From an uncultured Clostridia bacterium (GTDB taxonomy: Bacteria; Bacillota; Clostridia; Christensenellales; Pumilibacteraceae), in contig CAKQDN010000047.1 of the NCBI GenBank assembly GCA_934229275.1, forward strand, positions 1-9,754: 9,754 nucleotides of DNA, read 5' to 3'. Under the pieces are notes generated by a model. The model had not been told where the DNA came from, did not search any database, and worked only from the letters and a program-made list of their open reading frames with translations. Both the position numbers and the translations under genes were made by a program. Of this stretch, positions 1 to 5,693 are shown one piece after another (position 1 is the first letter of the stretch; each line of letters starts with the position of its first letter).

Positions 1-603
1 ACGCACCACGATTACGAACTCAAACGCGTTACGGGCGAGCCGGGCTGCGGTGCTGCCGTCGTGTACTCATACGAATGTAAAGTCTGCGGCGACGCTTACG
101 ACGTGTACGAAACGGTCGCTCATTCGGGCGATTATACGACTTCTTTCCTGTTCGACGGAGAAAAAGACTGCTCCGGCGGCGTTACCGTCGTCTATTCGTG
201 CGCGAACTGCAGAAAAGAGGTCAAACGGTACAAAACCTACAATCATGTGTCTTTCGCCGATTATACTCCGGCACAAGCAGACGGTGCGTGCGGCGATCAC
301 GCTCTTCAGCGCCTTGCCTGCCCTTGCGGAAAGAACGAACGCTATTCGCTCGTAAAAACCGACGGAGAGAACTGCGAAGAGGCGGAATTTAAGTTCGTGT
401 CTACAGAAAAAACGTCCTCGTCGGTGACTTATTCGTATGCGTTCGCCTGTGAAAAATGCGGTTTGCTCGTAGTCGAAAAAATAACGCTGTCAGGCGTGGG
501 GTTAAGCGAAAAAACGCGCAAACTAACCGTGGGCAAAGGCGTAGTCGCAAAAGGAAGTTACGTCTTTTACGAAAATTATTTTTCCGTAATTTCCGCTTCT
601 TAA
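1..603 (+). CDS. Cys/His-repeat protein, 3' part only (function unknown)
   Basis: The frame is open from base 1, so the gene begins upstream; 200 residues and the stop are visible. The GTG at 61 lies inside the repeats and is not a likely start. The visible part holds about four degenerate units of roughly 40 residues: a His with Asp-Tyr close by, a Cys, then a Tyr-x-Cys-x-x-Cys-type knuckle. Cysteines are C16/C26/C29, C57/C67/C70, C97/C107/C109 (one residue in the knuckle, not two) and C125/C150/C153, with histidines H2/H3, H41, H82 and H100 between. The regular Cys-x-x-Cys pairs suggest metal-binding, zinc-ribbon-like modules, which is an inference. The last 45 residues lack cysteines and look like a beta-rich cap. 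No membrane segment or sorting signal is seen at the C-terminus. The N-terminus, and so the cellular location, is unknown. I do not recognise the family. The call as a real coding region is firm; the function is open. Confidence 0.8.
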   Translation, partial: THHDYELKRVTGEPGCGAAVVYSYECKVCGDAYDVYETVAHSGDYTTSFLFDGEKDCSGGVTVVYSCANCRKEVKRYKTYNHVSFADYTPAQADGACGDHALQRLACPCGKNERYSLVKTDGENCEEAEFKFVSTEKTSSSVTYSYAFACEKCGLLVVEKITLSGVGLSEKTRKLTVGKGVVAKGSYVFYENYFSVISAS

Positions 604-622
604 TAATATAGAATAGTACTGC

Positions 623-651
623 TCCGAAAGCATAACTATGCGGCTTTTTTT
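623..651 (+). terminator. Possible weak terminator after the Cys-repeat gene
   Basis: About 20 bases after the stop at 603, GCAT (630-633) can pair with ATGC (638-641) around a 4-base loop. Flanking CC (624-625) and GG (642-643) could add pairs across an AAA bulge. A run of seven T follows (645-651). The stem is short and imperfect, so this is a weak call, supported mainly by position and the T tract before the next promoter. Confidence 0.4.
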
Positions 652-661
652 CGCATAACGC

Positions 662-690
662 TTGCTTTAAACGCCGAGGTGTGCTATACT
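662..690 (+). promoter_or_regulatory. Sigma-A promoter with extended -10 for the ECF/coaX operon
   Basis: TTGCTT (662-667) is a partial -35, followed by 17 bases and TATACT (685-690), one base off the -10 consensus. TG at 682-683 gives the extended -10 motif TGnTATACT, which compensates for the poor -35. Transcription should start near 696-698, leaving a leader of about 85 bases before the ATG at 781. Confidence 0.7.
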
Positions 691-693
691 GTA

Positions 694-714
694 TCGGTCC
701 GTACGGATTACCGA
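694..714. promoter_or_regulatory. Palindrome at the predicted transcription start (possible operator)
   Basis: TCCGTACGGA (698-707) is a perfect 10-base palindrome. It sits inside a wider inverted repeat, TCGGT (694-698) and ACCGA (710-714). It lies 8 bases after the -10 box, on the expected start site, where a repressor could block transcription. Because much of the left arm is probably not transcribed, a DNA operator fits better than an RNA hairpin. The regulator is unknown. Confidence 0.4.
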
Positions 715-742
715 CGGAACAATTAAAAATCATTAACATAGT

Positions 743-765
743 GGGCTATCGATTTTCCGAAGTCC
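743..765 (+). promoter_or_regulatory. Leader hairpin with bulged A next to the ribosome binding site
   Basis: GGGCT (743-747) pairs with AGTCC (761-765), with one G-U pair. TCG (749-751) pairs with CGA (758-760), leaving A748 as a single bulge and a 6-base loop. The 8-pair stem ends 3 bases before the ribosome binding site GGGAG (769-773), which is 7 bases from the ATG at 781. It could influence translation of the ECF gene. The known pan RNA motif also uses stems with bulged adenosines upstream of pantothenate genes, but it has two bulged A per stem; only one is seen here. Confidence 0.4.
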
Positions 766-780
766 AACGGGAGTAAAAAA

Positions 781-1404
781 ATGAACAGAACAACCAAAGA
801 AATCGTCTGGTACGCAACCGTTTGCGCACTGATTTTCGTAGCGAGAATTCTCGATCACGTCGTAACCGGCTTTTTGCCGATCAACGCGGCGATAATCACA
901 TTGACCGTTGCGTATGTGTGCATGCTGATTCGCCCGACAATCGTAAACGCATTGGCAACGGGAGCGGCTTTCGGACTTATGTCGCTCGTGACGAGCGTCA
1001 TCTACCCGGGCGGTTTTACGCAATATTTCGTCAATCCCATAGTATCGGTTCTGCCGAGAATAGCGGTGGGAGCGGCAACGTGGGGCGTTTATCGCCTTAT
1101 CGCCTTAATCGGGAAAAAAGCCGAAGTGCCGGCAATGATAACGGCATGCGCGGTCGGCTCGTGCGTCAACACGTTTTTAGTAATGACAGCCATATTCTTT
1201 TTCATGAGCGCGGTAAACGACGTGACGTATGGCTATGTGTTCGGACTGGTCACCGTAAGCAATTTCCTTTTCGAACTCATTTTGCCGGCGGTAATAACGC
1301 CTGCAATCGCATTCGGCGTCCGCAAGGGACTTAAACGAGCGTACGATGACTGCTATATTAAAGAAAAAGACGTAAGAGAGAATAACGTAGAGGAAAACAA
1401 ATGA
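781..1404 (+). CDS. ECF transporter S component, probably for pantothenate (PanT-like)
   Basis: This is a 207-residue, very hydrophobic protein with about six membrane segments (roughly residues 8-27, 32-52, 54-76, 83-107, 117-146 and 152-180) and a charged C-terminal tail. That size and layout are typical of S components, which capture a vitamin and dock onto a shared EcfT/EcfA/EcfA' energising module encoded elsewhere. The first helix carries Ala12-x-x-x-Ala16, the small-residue spacing S components use to contact EcfT. The start has a good ribosome binding site (GGGAG, 769-773). The stop overlaps the coaX start as ATGA (1401-1404), indicating translational coupling. The overlap with pantothenate kinase is the main reason to propose pantothenate as substrate; the sequence alone does not fix specificity, and another vitamin or precursor remains possible. 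No transporter ATPase is present in the window. Confidence 0.82.
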   Translation: MNRTTKEIVWYATVCALIFVARILDHVVTGFLPINAAIITLTVAYVCMLIRPTIVNALATGAAFGLMSLVTSVIYPGGFTQYFVNPIVSVLPRIAVGAATWGVYRLIALIGKKAEVPAMITACAVGSCVNTFLVMTAIFFFMSAVNDVTYGYVFGLVTVSNFLFELILPAVITPAIAFGVRKGLKRAYDDCYIKEKDVRENNVEENK

Positions 1405-2165
1405 TTCTTGCGATAGACATAGGTAATACCAACATAAAACTCGGCGTGTTCGACGGCGGCAAACTTGTTCATTCGCTGCGACTGTCATCGTCCAACCGCA
1501 AGACCGCCGACGAGTATTATTATACTATAAAGAATATGCTCTGCGACTCGGTTGACTTTAAGAAAATCGAGGGCGCGATTATGTCCAGCGTCAATCCGCA
1601 TCTTAACTACACCGTCGAGCATATGATAACGCACTACTTCGGCGTTACTCCGATAATCGTGGGCGGCGGAATAAAAACCGGACTCAACGTCAAATACGAC
1701 AATCCGAAGGAAGTGGGAGCGGACAGAATAGTCAACAGCGTCGCGGCGTACGTCACCTACGGCGGACCGTGCATAGTCGTGGACTGCGGCACTGCGACTA
1801 CGTTTAACGTCATTTCCGAAAAGGGCGAGTTTTTGGGCGGCGCGATAAGTTTCGGACTTAAAGCGGCTTCGGAAGCACTCGGCGCGTCGGCTGCGAAACT
1901 GCCGATAGTCGAACTCTCCACGCCAGAAAAAGTGATAAACAAATCCACGATTACCAACATGCAGTCGGGCATCGTGTACGGCTACGTCGGACTGGTCGAA
2001 TACCTCGTCCGCGCAATAAAAAAAGAACTCGGCTCGCCCGAAGTCAAGGTGGTCGCGACCGGAGGACTCAGCGAGATAGTAAGCGCGAAGAGCGACGTGT
2101 TCGATTACGTCGACCGCACGCTGACGCTCAGAGGACTGGCGTATCTTTACAAACTCAACTCGTAG
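1401..2165 (+). CDS. coaX: Type III pantothenate kinase
   Basis: CoaX phosphorylates pantothenate with ATP, the first step of CoA synthesis, in the cytosol. The 254-residue length is usual for the family. Family motifs appear in order: the phosphate-binding loop DIGNTNIKLG (residues 6-15), GADR (106-109) with the presumed catalytic Asp108, DCGTATT (128-134) with Asp128 placed to bind the monovalent cation, GGAI (146-149), AAKLP, QSG...YG and TGGL, then LTLRGL near the end. The ribosome binding site GAGG (1390-1393) lies 7 bases before the ATG, inside the ECF gene. The two genes overlap by 4 bases, so import and phosphorylation are probably co-expressed. One oddity: the usual Pro-Gly after GGxIx reads Phe151-Gly152 here. 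Otherwise it looks complete and active. Type III enzymes are known to be insensitive to CoA feedback and to need K+ or NH4+. Confidence 0.95.
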   Translation: MILAIDIGNTNIKLGVFDGGKLVHSLRLSSSNRKTADEYYYTIKNMLCDSVDFKKIEGAIMSSVNPHLNYTVEHMITHYFGVTPIIVGGGIKTGLNVKYDNPKEVGADRIVNSVAAYVTYGGPCIVVDCGTATTFNVISEKGEFLGGAISFGLKAASEALGASAAKLPIVELSTPEKVINKSTITNMQSGIVYGYVGLVEYLVRAIKKELGSPEVKVVATGGLSEIVSAKSDVFDYVDRTLTLRGLAYLYKLNS

Positions 2166-2168
2166 TTT

Positions 2169-2272
2169 GCACTCCGGAAAGCGAAGGAAGAGCCGTGAGA
2201 AATCACGGGCAAATAAAGCCCGGCGTGCGTTTTAAAAGACCTCTGAGGCGCCATGAAAGTCGCCGAAACGGC
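2169..2272 (+). other. Foldable non-coding segment after coaX (terminator-like or unknown structured RNA)
   Basis: Starting four bases after the coaX stop, GCAC+CCGG (2169-2177, one mismatch) pairs with CCGG+GTGC (2220-2228). This stem encloses a purine-rich strand (2178-2192), a perfect 6-pair hairpin with a GAAA tetraloop (CCGTGA 2193-2198 / TCACGG 2203-2208) and an A-rich loop (2211-2217). GTTTT follows (2229-2233), so it may act as a terminator for the coaX transcript. A second part has GGCG (2247-2250) facing CGCC (2261-2264), or alternatively GCCG-AAA-CGGC (2262-2272). I do not recognise a known riboswitch. The strong promoter at 2333 lies downstream, so this segment is not in the surface-protein leader. 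Confidence 0.4.
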
Positions 2273-2327
2273 AAATTTACATAAAAAGTGAAAAATGAGA
2301 TAATAATATCTTTGATAAACGCAAAAA

Positions 2328-2345
2328 AACGATTGACAAATCGTT
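2328..2345. promoter_or_regulatory. Perfect inverted repeat over the -35 box (candidate operator)
   Basis: AACGATT (2328-2334) and AATCGTT (2339-2345) form a perfect 7-base inverted repeat with spacer GACA. It is centred on the -35 hexamer of the surface-protein promoter. A dimeric regulator bound here would exclude RNA polymerase. No matching second copy was noticed elsewhere in the window, so the regulator is unknown. Confidence 0.45.
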
Positions 2346-2361
2346 CGTAAAAGGCTATAAT
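2333..2361 (+). promoter_or_regulatory. Perfect-consensus sigma-A promoter of the surface-protein gene
   Basis: TTGACA (2333-2338), a 17-base spacer and TATAAT (2356-2361) match the sigma-A consensus at every position. Transcription should start near 2368. The ribosome binding site AGGAG (2396-2400) is 8 bases before the ATG at 2409. Such a promoter suggests very strong expression, or strong expression under repressor control. Confidence 0.9.
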
Positions 2362-2408
2362 TAGTGCGTTACTATATGTATAAATCTACTATTTCAGGAG
2401 ATACATGA

Positions 2409-5400
2409 ATGAAGAAACTTAAAAGACTTTTGGCTGTCGTATGTTCGCTCGCACTCGTAGCGGCTTTGACGGTCGGCAACATGGGCATGATTGCTCTGGC
2501 AGTAACCGGCGGCGGAACCGACGACGCAGAATACAAATTCAGCGTTGACGTTGCCGAAACGGTTGAGTACGGACAGGCTTTCGACGTTAAGTCGGCGGAA
2601 GGCTACACCGTAAAGGTTATCGCTCCCAGCGGAAAAGAAGCCGCAGTGGAGAACGGCAAAGTAACTGCCGATCAACTCGGTAACTATATCGTTACCTATA
2701 CCAAGGGCGATATGGAGTATTCTTTCAGAGTAGCCAGCAAAATTGCTGACACCTACGAACTCTATGTAGGCGAAGTTATCAACGGCGTTCTTTACACTGC
2801 CGCAGATATTCCCTCGTTCGCAGGCAAGAACAACGAATACACCGTTCCCTCGGCATATCTCGTTAAAACCGAAAACGGTACTTCCACCGTCGTAGGCGCG
2901 AAGATCGCACCCGTTTTCTCCGGCGTTAAAAACGAGAAGACCGACAAGGGATATAAGTTCACCGAAGCGGGTACTGCTTTCGTTCGTTACGAAACCACCG
3001 TCGAAGGCGGAGCAAAGGTTATTTCCAAGGACTATGAAATTCAGGTCCAGAGCGAAATGACCGATGACAGCAAGCCCGCTATCACCGTGACCAACTTCCC
3101 CAAAACCGCTCAACTTAAGAGCAAACTCACTCTGCCCACCGCAAGCGTCAGCGACGATTACGATAAGGCAGTAAGAGTTGAAATCTCGGTTAAAGACGCC
3201 GACGGACAAACCGTTAAAGAAGCGGTCGTCGACGAAGAAACCGGATATGCTACCTCGTTCACCGAAAAAGAACTGTATTTCGACGCTACCGCAGGTAAAA
3301 CCGTGGTAGGAGAAGGCGAAACCGTTCTTTCCGGAACGTATTTCTATCCCGCAACCAAGGGCGATTACAAAGTCACCTATAAGGCAATCGACGACGCCGG
3401 CAACGCTGCAGACGTTCTCGAATATACCGTTGCCGTTTCCGACGGCAAAGCGCCCACCATCACTTTCGATGCAACCACGCTTCCCACCAACTGGGGCTGG
3501 AAGTCCGTCAAGAATAAGAGCGGCGAACTCGAAAGCAACGCGCTTACGTTCGGAATGCCCGAATTCTACGACAACGACACCGAAAACAAAGACATCGTCG
3601 TTACGCTTACCGTAACCGATCCTCAGGGTAAGACCGTTGCTCGTTTCAGCAACATCAATACCGATAAGGACGAAGAATACACTTCCACCAACAGCGTGTT
3701 CAAAACCGCTCCCAAGTACACCTTCAAGGCAGACGCCAAGACGTTTACCTTCGACATCAAGGCGTATGTAGAAGCAATCAAGAGCGCAATGGAAGAGGCT
3801 CAGGAAACTTATTCGTACTCCGTGACCGGCAACTACAGCGTTGTTTACACCGCTAAAGACAAGACCGGCAACACCGCAAGCACCTCGACCTACTATATCA
3901 ACGTGGTCGAAGACTATGTTGACGAAACCGAGCCTACCGTAACCATCGAAAACATTCCCGAAAGAATCGTCGTTAAAAACGGCTTGACTTTCACCGTTCC
4001 TTCGGTTATCTTCTACTCCAAAGAAGACAGCAACCTCACCACCTCTTATACTCTGACCTCGGGCGAAAAGTCCATCGACGTTAAGAGCGGCGAAGAACTC
4101 ACTTGCACCGACGGCAAAATCGGCGAACTCGAAGTAACCGGCGAAACCGTTACCCTCAAGGCAACCGCTAAGTCCGCCGCAGGTAACGAAACCGAAAAAT
4201 CGTACGAAATCAAAGTGGTTAAGGCTTCCGCTAAGGAACTCGACTACGAAGTCGTTCTCGTTAAGAACGCAAGCGCGGATCTCCGTTGCGGCGTAGGCGA
4301 AATCAACTACGGAACTCTTAAGATCGGCGACATCACCGAATCCGAAGTTAAGAACGTCGGTGTGGAACTCGGCATCAAGTCCTCGGAAGGTATCTATCTC
4401 AATCAGTTCAGCGCAGAAATCTACTGGGCAGACAACACCAAGATTGTAAGAGACATCACCTTCATCCCCACCACCGCAGGCACCTATTATCTCGAAGTTC
4501 GCGTATTCGACGTGTACGGCAATAACGAAGTAAGAATGTATCCCATCGAAATCGCCGAGAAGTCCGAATCCGACAGCAGACCCACCGGTCCTTCCGCAGG
4601 AACGCTGCCCACTTCCGCAGACATCTACACCACCGTCGAACTCGTAAACAGCACGTTCACTCTCAATAACTACAGCACTTACGTTAAGGCTGCAGACGAA
4701 GACGTTTATCTCGCAACCGCTCACGTTATCAGCGGCGGCAGATTCAGCCTCATGGGCGAACAACTCGTTATGATGACCGCAGGTACCTACAAAGTTACCG
4801 ATAAGCCGATCATCGTCACTACCAACGACTACACCAAGAACTACAACGGCGGAGCAGAAGGCTACGAAGCATGGCTCAACAGTTACGCAGTCGAAAAGAA
4901 GTCCATCGTTGCTAACCAGAGCACCACGATCACTTTCGAAACCGTTGGCAAAGCAGTTCCCGCATACGTCGCTCAGGTCAATTCCGAAGTAACTCTGCCC
5001 GCAATGATCGCTTACAACACTGTCATGAACGCAAAGAAGGAAGACATCAAGGTTGAAGTTACCCATTCTTCCGGCGTTGAAATGAAAGTAACCGAACAGG
5101 CGGACGGAACTTATATGTTCAAGCCCAATTCGAACGGCGCTTACACCGTTAAGTACACCGCTTCTGTCGGCGGAAGCAGCGACACCGCTACCTTCACCGT
5201 AAAAGTCGGCGACATCAACGCTCCCGAATTCAAGGTCAACGCTCACGGCAAGACCGCAAAAACCGGCAGCAAGTTCGAATTCAGCGAAGTCACCTTGCTC
5301 GAATCCGAAACCGGCATCACCGTTCTCAAGACCCTTAAGAAAGACGGCAGCACCAAGGCAACCGTTAAGTCCCTCACCGGCAAGGGCGAAGACATCACTC

Positions 5401-5618
5401 TCAGCGAAGCCGGCACTTACGAAGTTACCTATGAAGTAACCGACAAAAACGGAAACACTTCCACCAAGCGTTTCACCATTACCGTAACCGAGGCTTCCGC
5501 TAACACCGTCAGCGCAGTCACCGTCGTTACCATCGTCCTCGTCGTCGTTGCAGTTGCTCTTATCGCAGGTATCGTAATCTACCTCGTAGTAAGCCGCAAA
5601 AAGCAGACCACGAAGTAA
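2409..5618 (+). CDS. Large secreted Ig-like-repeat surface protein with C-terminal membrane anchor
   Basis: This 1069-residue protein begins with a signal peptide: KKLKR, a hydrophobic core to about residue 30, and a likely cleavage after Ala-Leu-Ala (29-31). About eight beta-sandwich modules of bacterial Ig-like type follow (roughly 40-110, 216-345, 346-502, 507-605, 610-716, 734-805, 845-935, 936-1029). Several end in the signature GxYxVxYxAxDxxGN, for example near 318-332, 474-488, 910-918 and 1002-1016. Residues 1033-1061 are a hydrophobic helix followed by SRKKQTTK, so the chain is held by a C-terminal membrane anchor; no LPxTG motif is present. Codon use is unusual: proline is nearly always CCC while the upstream genes favour CCG, and TTA, CTA and TCA codons are absent over most of the gene. 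With the perfect promoter this points to an abundant protein. The ATG at 2409 is preferred over 2405, which is out of frame. Adhesion or a structural envelope role is inferred; no enzyme domain is visible. Confidence 0.88.
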   Translation: MKKLKRLLAVVCSLALVAALTVGNMGMIALAVTGGGTDDAEYKFSVDVAETVEYGQAFDVKSAEGYTVKVIAPSGKEAAVENGKVTADQLGNYIVTYTKGDMEYSFRVASKIADTYELYVGEVINGVLYTAADIPSFAGKNNEYTVPSAYLVKTENGTSTVVGAKIAPVFSGVKNEKTDKGYKFTEAGTAFVRYETTVEGGAKVISKDYEIQVQSEMTDDSKPAITVTNFPKTAQLKSKLTLPTASVSDDYDKAVRVEISVKDADGQTVKEAVVDEETGYATSFTEKELYFDATAGKTVVGEGETVLSGTYFYPATKGDYKVTYKAIDDAGNAADVLEYTVAVSDGKAPTITFDATTLPTNWGWKSVKNKSGELESNALTFGMPEFYDNDTENKDIVVTLTVTDPQGKTVARFSNINTDKDEEYTSTNSVFKTAPKYTFKADAKTFTFDIKAYVEAIKSAMEEAQETYSYSVTGNYSVVYTAKDKTGNTASTSTYYINVVEDYVDETEPTVTIENIPERIVVKNGLTFTVPSVIFYSKEDSNLTTSYTLTSGEKSIDVKSGEELTCTDGKIGELEVTGETVTLKATAKSAAGNETEKSYEIKVVKASAKELDYEVVLVKNASADLRCGVGEINYGTLKIGDITESEVKNVGVELGIKSSEGIYLNQFSAEIYWADNTKIVRDITFIPTTAGTYYLEVRVFDVYGNNEVRMYPIEIAEKSESDSRPTGPSAGTLPTSADIYTTVELVNSTFTLNNYSTYVKAADEDVYLATAHVISGGRFSLMGEQLVMMTAGTYKVTDKPIIVTTNDYTKNYNGGAEGYEAWLNSYAVEKKSIVANQSTTITFETVGKAVPAYVAQVNSEVTLPAMIAYNTVMNAKKEDIKVEVTHSSGVEMKVTEQADGTYMFKPNSNGAYTVKYTASVGGSSDTATFTVKVGDINAPEFKVNAHGKTAKTGSKFEFSEVTLLESETGITVLKTLKKDGSTKATVKSLTGKGEDITLSEAGTYEVTYEVTDKNGNTSTKRFTITVTEASANTVSAVTVVTIVLVVVAVALIAGIVIYLVVSRKKQTTK

Positions 5619-5644
5619 TTTGAAAAAGAATTAAGTTACAAAGG

Positions 5645-5683
5645 CAAGCTGTTCTTAATAGATTTAAGGGCAGCTTGTTTTTT
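5645..5683 (+). terminator. Strong intrinsic terminator abutting the next ribosome binding site
   Basis: Bases 5645-5658 pair with 5664-5677 in an unbroken 14-pair stem (two G-U pairs) around the loop TAGAT, followed directly by six T (5678-5683). It ends the surface-protein transcript. The next bases, AAGGAG (5684-5689), are the ribosome binding site of the gene at 5694, so the terminator sits within that gene's leader. Confidence 0.92.
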
Positions 5684-5693
5684 AAGGAGTTAA

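Noticed and set aside
1177..1488. A minus-strand frame spanning the ECF/coaX junction
   Set aside because: It is opposite two well-supported coupled genes and has no start signal or recognisable content.
2238..2280. A lysine-, glycine- or group II intron domain V-like RNA, suggested by the GCCGAAA and GAGCCGTG stretches
   Set aside because: The match is limited to a few bases; the paired arms and conserved core of those RNAs are absent, and the segment lies upstream of the next promoter.
2394..5246. A 950-codon open frame on the minus strand opposite the surface-protein gene
   Set aside because: It is in codon register with the sense gene and stays open only because that gene avoids TTA, CTA and TCA. 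Its translation is low-complexity Gly/Val/Phe-rich with no domain, and the sense strand has promoter, ribosome binding site, signal peptide and Ig repeats.
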